The notes below the pieces were generated by a model that had not been told where the DNA came from, ran no database searches, and saw only the letters and a program-made list of their open reading frames with translations. A program made the translations under genes and the position numbers. This document shows positions 35,211 to 46,628 of a DNA stretch of 64,000 nucleotides, piece after piece. The stretch spans positions 372,001-436,000 of the forward strand of contig CM074696.1 of the NCBI GenBank assembly GCA_037367355.1. Direction: 5' to 3'. This stretch comes from Neoscytalidium dimidiatum (lineage: Eukaryota > Ascomycota > Dothideomycetes > Botryosphaeriales > Botryosphaeriaceae). Numbering within the stretch: the first letter of the stretch is position 1; each line of letters begins with the position of its first letter.

Positions 35211-37015
35211 TCATCTATCGGCGCTGCCCCTCCTCGCGCTCGCCGCATCGGCCGGCAGCGGCGGCACGTCCTCTTCATCGCTGGCAGCGCCGTGCCGCTC
35301 GCGGCGGAAGAAGGTGCTCAAGCGGCTCCTCCGGCGATCGTCGCCAGCCGTCGCGTTGCCCGCGCGACGGTCGCCGGCCATGCGGCGGGCCATGGCCAGG
35401 CGCTCCTCGCTGGAGCCGGGGGCGCGCAGGTGCAGGATGTCGCGGAAGACGCTGCGGCGGTGGTGGGCGGGGATGTTGGCGGCCGCGGCGTCGGTCGGCG
35501 AGAGCGGGGGCGCGAGGATGGACGCGGAGCGGCGGGTGTTCTCGTCGCCGTCCGGCGCGTTCTCGTCGGTTGGGGAGGCTGGGTTGAGGTCGATGCGGCT
35601 GTTGGGGGGTTGTGCGTGTTAGTCAATTGCGATTGTTGAAGACGTAAGGGGAGTTGCGGTATGCGGTATGCGGAAAAAGTGGGGGCGTGGGTGGTGTTTT
35701 GGGGATAGCGCTAAGCCGGATAGGCAACTTACCATAGCGGACAGGTCCCGCTGACGTTGAGCAGCCACGGGTCAATGCATGGCGGGTGGAATTTGTGGTT
35801 GCAGGGCAGGACGCGGACATCCTGGCCAGGCTCGAATTCCTCGGTGCAGATGGTGCAGCCCGTGTAGGCGTCGCCCTCGGAAGCGAGGTTTTCCGCGCTC
35901 CCGCCGGGCGCCGCCGGAGCAATGCCGGGCTCCGCCGCGTCAGCAGACCGCTGCTCTGATGTGGTGTTGGTTGTCGACGTCCCGGCAGCGGCATCGGGCG
36001 GGATTCCTTCGTCCGAGGTGGTGCTGTTGTTGATGACGGCGGCGGCGGCGGCAGCGGTGGATGTTCCCGCTCCACCCGTTGCTGTGGCTGCTGCTGCGGC
36101 ACCAGCCTGCTGTCCGTGGGCCTCCGCACTTCCCCTCCGCTGTTGCTGATCATCCTCGGCGCTGTTGCGCGCTGTTGTTTCACCCATCTCCACGTCCGTC
36201 GGCTTGGGAGGATGCTGCTGCTGCTGGGTCGTTTGATCGCCGCCGAACTTGACGACGGGAAGAGTGTCGAGCATCGCCCGTGCGATACCGCGCACGCGGG
36301 TCTGCCGTTGCTGGCCACCTCTGGCGCCGTTCAACACCACGCCTGGTCCATATCGCTCCGGATGGCGGTGGGCTCGCAGGGCTCCGGTGATGATGATTAC
36401 GAGGAAGAGCGCGGTGATGACGCCGGTGATGCTGTACAGGATGATCATGGCCACGGCGGTGGAGGGCGAGGGACCCAGCGGGTTGCTCTGCGACTGGGAA
36501 TTCTGGTCGGACCCGGAGTTGCTGTTGTTAGTGCTCATGGTGCCGTTGCTGTTGTTGGACTGGCCGGCGCTGGGCTGGATGCGTGCGAAATAGACCTGGC
36601 TGCCCTGGCTGGTGGTTGCTACGAGATCTTCAAGAACCTGCTGCGACGTGGTCGCATTGACCATAGAATACAGGAAGCGGGCGGAGTCGTCAAGGCCAGT
36701 GACGTTGCAGAAGTCGGCAGAAGTGCTGAAGAACAGCGCAGCGATGGCGCCGCGATCGATGGCGGTGTCGAGGACGTTGGCGGCCTGCAAATTGCCCTTG
36801 TAGGCGTCCGGGTCGCAATTGATGTAGGCGATGTTGGAGTTGTTAAGGCGCTGGGCCGACTGGTCGGTGGCATAGAAGAGTTGGCCGGTTAGACCAGGGG
36901 GCTGTGGACGGGCATGTCAGTATATGGGCGTTTCGGGGGAGGGACGAAGACGGGGCCAGCGAGCCAGGGCTCGGCCGGGAGTATCATGTAAGAGCAGATA
37001 CGGCACAAGCTTGCT

Positions 37016-37056
<41 letters not shown>

Positions 37057-37308
37057 GCGGAGACGGAGCAAACGAACCTCCAGGCCGTCAGCCGCGCGGG
37101 CCGTCAGCGGAACGACGTGCGAGATGGGCACCATGTTGCCGTCATCAGTGCTGTGCACGACGGACAGCTCGACGGCATCCCGCGGCAGTGCTGGATCGGT
37201 CGTATTGGAGGGCGTCACGGTCGCGCTCTGGGCCGACACAGCGGCCGTGAGAGCCAGTAGGGCGGCGCAGGCTGCGCGCACACAGCGCTTCAGCACGGTC
37301 GCAGGCAT
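35211..37308 (-). CDS. PA-TM-RING E3 ubiquitin ligase, 3 exons
   Basis: Membrane E3 ligase of the GRAIL/RNF13 architecture, likely in the endomembrane or vacuolar system. Exons on the minus strand are 37308-37078, 36901-35733 and 35598-35211, giving 595 aa. Order of parts: a signal peptide ([13 protein letters not shown]), a luminal protease-associated-like domain with [14 protein letters not shown] and N-glycosylation sites, a transmembrane helix about 225-252 ([20 protein letters not shown]), then Gln-, Ala- and Thr-rich low complexity. The RING-H2 at about 425-467 reads [26 protein letters not shown] and CPLC. The last Cys codon is split by intron 2 (35732-35599), so the RING is complete only after splicing. 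A cytosolic Arg/Ala-rich tail follows. Intron 1 (37077-36902) holds a tetranucleotide repeat. Confidence 0.9.
37017..37056. repeat. (CTGG)n microsatellite in intron 1 of the RING gene
   Basis: About ten tandem CTGG units on the plus strand. It lies inside intron 1 of the minus-strand RING gene, some 20 bases from the donor site. Confidence 0.9.
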
Positions 37309-40300
37309 GGCGCGGGCGCAACAGGTTCGAGTTACAAGGATGCGGGCGCAGGCATGGCGGGGGGGCTCCAGGGCTCGGGCGAGGAGATGCTTTTATTGCG
37401 AGCGCGCGACCAAGCGAGCAAGCGAACGGAACGAGGACGGACGAGGTGAACTTGACGGGGAGCACCGATCGCGATGGGCGGGGAGCTCAGAACGTGCGGA
37501 GGCGGAGCGCAATATCAGGCGCTAGACGTCCATGACTAAGGGCCCACGAGCTGCCGCTGTCGGGGCTGGGCGTGAGCGAGCAAGAGCGCGAGCGCGAGCG
37601 CGAGCACGAGCGGGCTACGGGCTGCGTGGGCTGCAGGCTGCGGGCTGCGGGCTGCGGGCTGCGGGTGCGGAAGACGGATGGAGCGGCAGCCTGAAAGTGG
37701 GTGGGCAGTACTGGTGGACTGCGATGCCCGCGTGGCCCCGTCGGCCTACCTGCTGCCAGGCCAGGCCAGGCCAGCCTGCCAGCCAGCCAGCCTCCCGGCC
37801 TGCCACTGCGCAGCGGGGCCTTGGCATTCGCCGGCCGCGGCTGTTAGCTGCCCTCCTCCCCGCACTACCTCATCACTCATCACCATTACTATTTGCTACA
37901 CATCCGCCCGCACGGCGCCCAACTCGCGCCCGCACTTTTCGCCGCCGCCGCGAGGGCGCCCTGCCACACTGCCAGAACCGCCTCGGCCTCTGCTGCCACT
38001 GCCCGCCTGCTGCCCTCCCTCTCGCAGCTGTCGCCATGTGCGGCGGCCCCCATTCGCTCGAGCACGAGCCGCGCAAGGAGCCCTCGCGGAGCGGGGGGCT
38101 TGTCGCTGCAGGATTACGCACTCGAACGCTGTGTCGGGCCCTGTTTCAGCACGCGCTGCAGGGCGTGCTGCTTGCTGATCCGCACGTCGCACCTCTGGGC
38201 TCCCCGCCTGTGGCGCTCCCCATCTCAAACACCTGAAATTTCATCTTCGCTACCGCCGTGCCCACTTGAAGCTCGTTCCCGTCACGCTCTCCGCGAAATG
38301 CACCCTCGCCATTGCTTGCGGATCCGGCAGCTCCCGCGCTCGACGTCAGCGAGGACTCAGCTCGTGAGCTTATTGTCCCGGGCATTGCAGCTCCTTCTCA
38401 CGAGCCGGCCTTGCTTCGAGTCGCGGAAATTGGATTCTCCCGTCGTTGGAGTGTCGAGTCTGTCTCCCCCAAATGCTTGCCAACGAGCCGCAGCTTCAAG
38501 GCCAGTGGGCGTACCATGGTCCCCGCGAACTTCGGCGCGCGTCAGCTAGGCGAGAAGCTGTTATCTGCAGCACCTCGGCTGTCGCCACTAGAGAGCCGCC
38601 ACTATCAGCTGCCCCGGAACAGTTACTACCGAACGTTTTGAGTATCTCCCCAGCCTCTTTCCGGCCCCATACTTTCGGCCTATGACCGAGGCTCTGGCGC
38701 CCGTTCAACCTTGAAGTGTGAACTATAGCGCTGACTTTCTCGAACGTCCTCCCCACTGTGGGGCCCAGCGCGTAATGAGATGTGGGTGATGTTTGAAGAT
38801 GAGCGCGCAGAGTGCGATAAACGAAGGGGATATAGATTTCCGATGCGCAATGTATGCAGACAGGTCCTTCCATCGACGAATCCGGTAGGTCCCCGGTATA
38901 ACGGCTGAGTTGCTTGCTCGAACAAGCAATCTACATGCGTCCTCGGTCATGCATCAATTCTCGACAACCCTCCTGTTTTGAGAAGCGCGCATTGGCTGTG
39001 CGGCATTATTCTGGTCGTCATAAATCCTGTCTGGACCCTTCTCCTCCATAAGCAGCTTGCGTCTCAATCCTGCATTCCTGAAATCGAGGTCGGTACACGA
39101 TGACACCACCTTCGGCGCAATGACCGCCAGCGCGCCGCGACAAGAGTTGGCATCGGCTGCAGCGCCACTCTCGGCATGCCGAACGCTACTGACAGCAGCG
39201 ACAGACCGCTCTGGATGGCCTCAAAACGAACAGAGTCTGAAGAACAATCACACGACGGGCGCCCAATATAGCATAGCCACGCGATCGATAGGATTTGATT
39301 TACTGGCTAACAAGGCAGGATCGGTGAGCTGGAAAATCATGACGTTGTTGCGCCAACGTTGCCAGCACAGTAATCCGTTGTCAGCTTGCGTTCCGGTGAT
39401 CCCGCCAGCGAATTTTTACCGTCGTGGCTGAGCACTCCACGTGTGCAATCAGTGAACTTTTCCCCAACAGGCGACAAGGCGATATTTTCAAACTCAAATC
39501 ACTTCCTTTGAGCACGTATTTCTTCATCAATCGTACGATATTACCGTTCCTGTGAGATACCAGATGGCAGCATGACGGCTGCTAAAGAAGCATGGTCGTT
39601 AATATCCTCTCAGCAAATGAGCAAGAGACAATCCTTACAAATACCGCTAGCTCGGCCAATAGGTTCTAGCTCTGAACCCTGAAGCGTGGAAGCGACCAGA
39701 ACCGTGGTTACCCTGGACTCGAAAGCCAGGAAGCTGACAGATACCTGTGCATGCGAGACCCTGTTCCGACTTATCGGTTCCTCGTTCGGAAGAAGGAAAG
39801 CTTGTTCTAGCTGAATTCCCATGTCGCTTGTCACCTTTCTCCGCAGTCTTTCTTTAGTGCTATGTTTCACGGCTGACGGTGCAGGTATCACTCTCATTGA
39901 TCAATGCCATGGACTGGAACAGCCAGTACTAGGACGTCTTACACATTGCCAACGCGATCTCGAGTCGATTGTACTTTGTGGACGCCAATCGTATTGTCTG
40001 ATCCTTCTTCGAGGGCTCGCTGCGTCGACTGTTAGTCGCCTTCCAATTGAAGATATGTACGCAACACCGCGTCTCAATTCCCACGTACGGCCATAGGTTG
40101 CAGAAAGCAATGGGTCCCGTCCGCTCCCCGATATTGAACCTGCAAACCGGTTGATTAGTAGTCAAGTGGGTGACCATTGGCGAATCCCAACTGTTGTACG
40201 TCTCTTTTTTTTTTTCTTTTGGAAATTTTTGCTGGGTTGGCTCGTGTGGTGTGGGCAGTTTTTCCTTTTTCCGCTCCGGACCGGGTGCAAAGGCCTCAAT

Positions 40301-40952
40301 CTCTTGTTGAATGATACATACGCGGTACACTGGTAAAACAAGGTAGGTTTGGAGAGTGCTTTAATAGAAGGGAGATGAGGTGTGCTTAATCGAAGCAATT
40401 CTTACTGTTATACCGTGCACTTTACAACATTCAACTGTGGACAATTGCTCTGGAGATATTTTCTTTATCACAACATGAGGTAATCGTCTTCGAATAGTGC
40501 AAGTATCTTAGTCCTCTCGTTTAAATATCTCGCAGATTCGCGTATCGCAGAGTGTATGCGCTTCAAGTTCAATTGTTCACAGCTGCTCCTCAGCTGATAG
40601 GATCTTTTATAGCAACATGTGTTTCCCGCTCACAGCTGCACTCAATATGTAACTCATATTCCAAACGGAGATCCGCTACGCTGTTCTTTCTGAGTGTGTC
40701 TCTTGTGGTATTGGCGATTCAGATTCTGTTGATGGATGAGTAGTGGGGCCCAGGTACGAGCGTGTGATTGGCTGATGACCCAATCATCGTCCTGTCCAAC
40801 AATCCGCTTACCTACCTGCACTTCTCCGCGGGGAAAGGCTGAAGAGCATAAACCTAGAAGAACTTTCAAGACAGTCCGCCCACACACCACACCTGCGCTC
40901 CATTTTCACAGATTCAAATGCTGTTGTTCTCTCTCTCATCTACCACTCTTGG
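37309..40952. other. Intergenic, GC-rich left part, no gene seen
   Basis: The left 1.3 kb is very GC-rich and partly repetitive. Its long overlapping open frames reflect GC content and low complexity and have no motifs. From about 38.6 to 40.9 kb composition is average and frames are short. No gene is supported. Confidence 0.4.
37585..37668. repeat. Short tandem repeats (GCGAGC)n and (GGGCTGC)n
   Basis: Two adjoining imperfect tandem repeats: a hexamer GCGAGC-like array (about 37585-37612) followed by a heptamer GGGCTGC-like array (about 37628-37666). They lie upstream of the RING gene start, so they could influence its promoter. Confidence 0.7.
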
Positions 40953-42224
40953 ATGCCCGTCTTTGGCACAGCAGCTATGGATGCCGAAGGTTCCATCCAG
41001 CCGCGGTTTGAACAGATCACAGCCTTACGGCGAGATATTAGCAACTACCACCCGGATTTGACACCGACAAAGAAGACGGTCGATGGTCTCGATACACTAC
41101 CATGTCACCTCCTACCGTTCATAGACCATCTCCGACCGGATCCCGGCATTCCCAAGTACAGCGCGAATAGCAAGTTCAGACCTGATGGCGAGCTAACATC
41201 CTTAACGACGCTTGCAGAAGCCGGGTCGTCCTCGCCGCTTTGGTTGACTGCTCCATAGATCCACGTCACTATCAACTATATCTCGCAAGTCTATCCCTCG
41301 TCAATTACCCAGATGGGCGGCCTCTACCCCGCGCTCGAACTTATTGTCTTTGGTCTGGTCATGCATCCGGTAGTAAAGGCAAGCCTGGATGACATCATGT
41401 GCCTTCCACCTGAGGACTATACTTGGACAAACCTGATCCTTCGCAAAGCTCCTGGATGCCTTTCTGCCGTTCTCGCCGACATGCACACGCTGAAAATTCA
41501 GCATAAAGATATCTCACCTAAGAACATTCTTCTCCTTGAGGATGATGTGCTTTCACGGACTTTGGCATCTCCACCCATGTCAACGAATTTATTTCAACGA
41601 ACACGTCTGGGCCGACTGCCAAGACCTTAAACTGTTGCTCTCCAGAATTAGCCAATAACGAGAAATGTGGGAGAAGCTCCGACTTCCTTTCACTAGGATG
41701 CGTCATCAGAATTATTTTGACCCTGGTCTGAAACGATTACATGCTGGGACTCGCTGACGTCCTCTCTTTTCCGACCGTATCATGAAACCAGCGGCAAACT
41801 CCAGCTGTGGATCGAACAGCAGCTTAGCACCATCAGATCCTATTTTCGGACAGTTTGGCTCGCAGTATGCCGAAAATTCATCGAGGAAGACCCGGTGGCT
41901 CGCTTGACCGTGCAGAACACACTTATTACCATTCTGTCAGATCACACCCTTGAGGATGATCTGCGCTTCATATTTTGTGATAAGTATTTGAGCACCAAAG
42001 ACTGCCTCACACATGTGGAAGAGCGCAAGATGAAAGAAAAGAAAAGAAAATACTCTTCAATCAAGCACAAAACAGGGTCTCTCTTCCGCCAAGCGATGAA
42101 ACGGATTAGAGCGCTAATCCAAAGTCATGTCCTGATCGGAAGTCCCACCTCCCCGGCAAAAATTCCACTCTGTTTTGTTGTCCTTCCTGGGCTATTAGTG
42201 ATAAGAGATGAAATGCCACCTTGA
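40953..42224 (+). pseudogene. Protein kinase-like relic
   Basis: Kinase subdomains are legible in order but in several frames. FGLVMHPVVKASLDDIM (about 41352-41402) precedes the catalytic loop HKDISPKNILL (41500-41532, an HxD...N arrangement). The DFG motif (FTDFGISTHVN) then appears only after a frame change at about 41552. It is followed by LNCCSPELANNEKCGRSSDF (APE-like segment) and SLGCVIRI before a stop. Later EEDPVARLTVQNTL matches the end of the C-lobe. The N-lobe is not clearly recognisable; the frame from 40953 ends at 41258. Frames are separated by shifts that I cannot explain by introns. The basic tail at 42000-42100 (EERKMKEKKRK) may belong to it. It lies just upstream of an intact HET gene on the same strand. 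Confidence 0.6.
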
Positions 42225-42693
42225 CGCACAAAGCCCAAGAGCAGCGCCGACGGCGCAACCGCAGACATCCAAACAGGATACCTCCGATGTGGCATATTCT
42301 TTTACTGTATAAAAGTCTAGAAGTGGATGTACTCTTGTTGTTGTACCACGGACAGGAGGGATTTTCCGTTGTCTAATTTAGTCAATTCTTTTGCCTTTTT
42401 TTTTTTTTTTTTTTTTGCAAATCTCGAGTTATAGCGAGAACTTATGGCAGGTTCCAATCTTTTTTTTTTTAATAATTATCCATTGTTGCCATATGAATCC
42501 ACTCTGAGGTTAGTATACGTAAGCAACTTTAGCACTGCACGTATTCGGTGCGCCCTGCGGCAATGTGCACCACGTGGACAGTGGGGGCTGAAAGGCAAAC
42601 ATCGTTTAAACCCCCGCCCAATCAGCCCCCAACAATGAATGATTATTTTATGCTGTTGGTCGGAAATATTAAACGAGCTTCGTTCCCCTTCAA
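42225..42693. other. Intergenic with T20 tract, upstream of the HET gene
   Basis: Contains a run of about 20 T (around 42396-42415) and a T10 run (42461-42470). It is the presumed promoter and leader of the HET-domain gene. Nothing else is seen. Confidence 0.45.
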
Positions 42694-45282
42694 ATGTTTG
42701 ACTTCCACATCTCCTCAAACATCAACGCGGGAACACCAAGACCTTTCAAATCAATAAAGGCAACCACACCCTTGTCCGGAAAAGCAGACAGCGGAGTGAT
42801 GGCAGGCACCATCCTTGACCGTTACCCAGACCCGGAGTTCGTGCGAGATGCCTTTGACCACCTCGGCGATTACAATACAGAGACATTCAAGCTTGCTAGA
42901 GCAGACGCATTAAACGAAGACGCCGTTGTTTATCGGAATCCACGCAATGCGATTTTCCAAGATCAGCTATCCAATTGGATTGCGGGAAAAAAGGAAGAGC
43001 GAAAGAGAGGCACGGCCAAGGCTGAAGCCATCCCAACTTCACCTAAGGCTGAGGGCCTTTACAAGCCCATCAGCGATCGCTATGAGATCAGGGTTCTGCA
43101 GATCCACCCTGCTAGCCAGCACAACGACCCGCTCAAAGCTTCTCTGGTACACTGCACCGTTGAATTCGAGTACAAGCCGGTGCTGCGAGTCCCCAACACC
43201 ACCGGCCCATACTTCGGCTTGAAAACTAAACACGCGCTGTCCATCGACCTGGAGCAACCCGTCTTCTACACAGCACTGAGCTACACATGGGGTTCCGGAG
43301 GTTTCGACGCCATGATTGAATGCGACGGCCGCCCTCTACCCATCACCACATCCCTCGAGACGGCTCTACGGCATTTCAGGCGGGACGACCACGCCATCGT
43401 CATGTGGATCGACCAGATCTGTATCGACCAGGATAACGCCGCCGAGAAAGCACAGCAGATCCCGCTCATGTCAAAGATATACTCGCGCGCGCTCAACACC
43501 GCCATCTGGCTGGGGGAGGGAATCAAACGCGTTCACGCCCAGGAAAAGCCTTCAGACACTTCGACCGCAAGGAGGACCGCCGACGACGCCGACGGCACAG
43601 CCATCGCTTTCGACCTCCTCCGCCAGATCCGCATCAACCTCCAGTTCACCAGCGACACCGTGAAAGCCGCCGACCTGCCGCGCCTCGGCCTCCCAGCCGC
43701 CGACGCGGAGGCCTGGACGCTGCTCCGCGCGCTCTTCGCGCGCCCCTGGTTCCAGCGCCTCTGGGTCATCCAGGAAGCCATCCTGTCCGACTCGCCCTTC
43801 CTCGCGTGCGGGGCGCCGGCCGCGGCGCCCACGCTCGCCACCATGCCCTTCGAGGAGTTCACGAACGCGTGCAGCACGCTCGTGCTGAGCGGGCTGCACG
43901 AGCCGCTGCTGCTGCCGACGCCGCCGACGCCGGACGACCGCTCCCCGTCCGGCTGCCGCATGGCGCTCGACCTGTCCTACCAGCGCGAGCAGTACCTGCA
44001 GCTCCAGGGCAAGCTGAAGCTGGTCGAGACGCTGGTGTTCACGCGGTACGCCCGGTGCTACTTCCCGCACGACAAGGTGTACGGGCTGCTGGGCGTGTGC
44101 GAGCGCCCGGCGTCGGTCGCGGTCGATTACGGGCGCGACGCCGGGGAGCTGTATCGCGAGGTCGCCGTCGGGTTCTTGGAGGACGCGATCGCGGAGCTGG
44201 AGCGGGTGAAGGCGGCAACGCATAATCAGGATATGCGTGTCGCGCGGTTCTCCGTTTTCGATGTCTTGATTGCTGTGGATCACGAGGTGGAGGAGGGGAA
44301 GCGTATGCCGTCGTGGGTGCCCGATTGGAGGAGGGAGCGCGTGACGGAGGCCCTGGGGCATTCGACGAGCACGTTGGCGTTTTATGAGGCTGGCGGTCGG
44401 ATGGATCCGGGCCTCGAGATCGCTGCCGGTGGACACGAGTTGGTCGTCTCCGGGAAGATCTTCGATGTCGTTGGTGAGGTCACTGATGCTTTCGTGGAAC
44501 TACACTTGGGCCTTCCGGTAGAGGAGAGTGGCAGCAGCACTCTTCTCGTTTGTCTCGAGATGGTGCGCCGGTGCATTGCATCCCGCGGCCAGTGTGATAC
44601 TCGGGAGCCGTGCGGGTACGCTGGAGATGGCAAGATCTTCGAGGCGTTCTGGCATACGTTGGTTGCGGGTAAGGACGAATCTGGAAAGCAGAGATGTCCG
44701 CCCGATTGGTCATTGATCTTCAGTCTGCTTCTCGATGCTACTACAGGCATGAAGTACGCACTCCCTGACCAAGAATATGACAAGAGACAAGAACTGCCTG
44801 ATGGCCATCCAGGAAAGATTACAGTTGCCTCTCTCGGGAATTGGGACGCGCAGGGCTTGCAGCACTCATCAATTACAGAGGGTCAAGGTTCAGTCGCACA
44901 AACTGCTCAGGAACAACAGCCTCCCAGCCAAAATCAACAGAAAGGGAAGAAGAAACAGAAGAAAGGGAAGAAGCAGGGTACCGAAATAGGCCAGCGAAAG
45001 CTTGCAAAGACGTTTCAGGACGTGCAAAAGGCAGTGCGGCATGCCATGCGCAATCGACACTTCGGAACAACGGAGAAAAAGTACTTCGGCCTCTTCCCAA
45101 ATCATGGGAAGGTTGGAGACCTCATTTGCGTGTTCGCTGGGTCCCACGTGCCGTTTCTGATTCGGAAGAGATCGGAAGTTGGGATGTTTCAATTGGTCGG
45201 GGAGTGCTACATCCATGGAATTATGGGCGGTGAGGTGATGGATGCGAAGAATATTCAATTGGATAGGATTCGGCTCACATGA
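42694..45282 (+). CDS. HET-domain (heterokaryon incompatibility) protein
   Basis: Fungal nonself-recognition type protein; HET domains are TIR-related cell-death effectors. It is one uninterrupted frame of 862 codons; a later ATG at 42799 (MAGTILDRYPDPEF) is an alternative start. The HET domain spans about 190-360: YTALSYTWGSGGFDAMIECD, TSLETALRHFR, MWIDQICIDQDNAAEKAQQI, IYSRALNTAIWLGEG and ARPWFQRLWVIQEAIL. It is followed by ARCYFPHDKVYGLLGVCE and AVDYGRDAGELYREV. A Lys/Gln-rich linker (about 745-765) precedes the conserved tail KVGDLICVFAGSHVPFLIR and ECYIHGIMGGEV. The middle part is very GC-rich. It appears functional; the triggering partner is unknown. Confidence 0.92.
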   Translation: MFDFHISSNINAGTPRPFKSIKATTPLSGKADSGVMAGTILDRYPDPEFVRDAFDHLGDYNTETFKLARADALNEDAVVYRNPRNAIFQDQLSNWIAGKKEERKRGTAKAEAIPTSPKAEGLYKPISDRYEIRVLQIHPASQHNDPLKASLVHCTVEFEYKPVLRVPNTTGPYFGLKTKHALSIDLEQPVFYTALSYTWGSGGFDAMIECDGRPLPITTSLETALRHFRRDDHAIVMWIDQICIDQDNAAEKAQQIPLMSKIYSRALNTAIWLGEGIKRVHAQEKPSDTSTARRTADDADGTAIAFDLLRQIRINLQFTSDTVKAADLPRLGLPAADAEAWTLLRALFARPWFQRLWVIQEAILSDSPFLACGAPAAAPTLATMPFEEFTNACSTLVLSGLHEPLLLPTPPTPDDRSPSGCRMALDLSYQREQYLQLQGKLKLVETLVFTRYARCYFPHDKVYGLLGVCERPASVAVDYGRDAGELYREVAVGFLEDAIAELERVKAATHNQDMRVARFSVFDVLIAVDHEVEEGKRMPSWVPDWRRERVTEALGHSTSTLAFYEAGGRMDPGLEIAAGGHELVVSGKIFDVVGEVTDAFVELHLGLPVEESGSSTLLVCLEMVRRCIASRGQCDTREPCGYAGDGKIFEAFWHTLVAGKDESGKQRCPPDWSLIFSLLLDATTGMKYALPDQEYDKRQELPDGHPGKITVASLGNWDAQGLQHSSITEGQGSVAQTAQEQQPPSQNQQKGKKKQKKGKKQGTEIGQRKLAKTFQDVQKAVRHAMRNRHFGTTEKKYFGLFPNHGKVGDLICVFAGSHVPFLIRKRSEVGMFQLVGECYIHGIMGGEVMDAKNIQLDRIRLT

Positions 45283-45785
45283 TGCGATGGGGCTGCTAAA
45301 CTTTGTGAAAGAGCTTCTTGGACGTGATACACACGTAATTGGATAGCACTGCACCAAATGGCCAATTATTGCTTTCTATGCTGCTCTGCTCGTCTACGAG
45401 TTACTTTTCCTATGCTTTATTGATTTTTAACTGACCAACTGAGTAAGGAAGTCTTTAGAATTGCTTTAAAATATCATTATCAACTTCTTTGAAGCACCTC
45501 TCCTTTGCTTTAAGTTTCTATCCAAATGCTCATACAAATTATCAAAAAGAGGGAATCCACACTGCTGAAACTGAATCCACTTATTTGAAGATGAATGCTG
45601 TGAACAATTAAGACTACTGTGAATCACGAAGGGACATGATCTTCTGACAGCCTCATCCTAACCTACTATTGAATTTCTAAGATTCTGAAGCAAGAAAATT
45701 GAATAAACAACAGTAGTTCGAAACGCGAAAGGCCTGCACAATCCGAATCTTCAAGCACTCCAAAGGAAATGGCATTCGATCCACC
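45283..45785. other. Convergent intergenic region, A/T-rich
   Basis: Lies between the 3' ends of the HET gene (plus) and the NmrA-like gene (minus). No gene is seen. Confidence 0.45.
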
Positions 45786-46628
45786 TCAATTCGACAGAAG
45801 TGGCGCTTTACCTACCCATTGACAATCCTCTAATTCGTCCAACACCCATTTCGCCATATTGCCTCTGCTCAGCTTAAATGCGTCTTCCCCAGATCCGAGG
45901 AATGATGCGTGGACCGGGTATTCCTTCTCATCTCAGAGGAAACCGACGCGGAAAATGGTCCATTTTAATGGTTGCGTGGGCTGGCTGCTGACGTATTCTC
46001 CAATGCTGACCATCTCATTGTAACTGTCGGTGAAGAAAATCTGGACTGATTTGATGGCTAACTTCCACTTGACGGATGACTTGTCTTCCGGAGCGCTGAA
46101 CGAGGGCGTGGAGAGCACCAAGGCTCTATCGAAGCCTCTCTGCACAAGCTGTGGAGAGAGCTCTCGATAGAAGTCCGTTATCGGCTAGAAACAGCGTAAG
46201 TCGTCTAATAACTCTCACAAACATTCTCTTACTCACTGTGCCCTTTGAGCCTCCCACTGGGCCCGCGAATGAGACCAAAGCCGTTGCGCCCGTACTGAGG
46301 GCTTCTTGTACTTTCTGCGAGTCGTTGAAGCCACCATCCACGAGAATGACTCCTGGGTGCTCTCGCACTTCGGCTGGGAGCTTGTTCGGGCTTCGTGCGA
46401 GAATGGTGAGACTGTAGCCTCGCTCCAAGGCTTTTCGACAGAATATCACACCTGCCGGGCTTACTCTTTTGTTAATATTTGACTTTTGCGTCGGGGAATA
46501 AATCACACACCTGTAGCACCCAGTACCAGACTCCGTCTAGCCGTTGGGTTATGCTGAAAAGAAGCCGTATTTTGTTCTTGGAAGATGATAAGATTGACTG
46601 AAGGACGTTGAAGTAAGGTCTTCTGCAT
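45786..46628 (-). pseudogene. NAD(P)-binding (NmrA-like) gene with premature stop
   Basis: Rossmann-fold protein of the NAD(P)H-binding/NmrA-like class. Exons on the minus strand are 46628-46511, 46451-46237 and 46184-45786; introns of 59 and 52 nt end in CAG and TAG. The spliced frame reads SLVLGATGVIFCRKALERGY (nucleotide-binding loop formed across intron 1), LTILARSPNKLP, ALSTGATALVSFAGPVGGS, PITDFYRELSPQLVQRGFD and RALVLSTPSFSAPEDK. An in-frame TGA at 45933-45935 follows WTIFRVGFL, yet the same frame continues with EYPVHASFLGSG, SRGNMAKWVLDELED and WVGKAPLLSN to a stop at 45786, matching the expected C-terminus. So it is a recent nonsense mutation, a read-through case or a base error. The only in-frame ATG sits inside a TATATA-like sequence, so the 5' end is uncertain. 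Confidence 0.7.

Noticed and set aside
37532..38549. Long overlapping plus-strand frames
   Set aside because: Very GC-rich and repetitive DNA; low-complexity Arg/Ala/Pro products without motifs.
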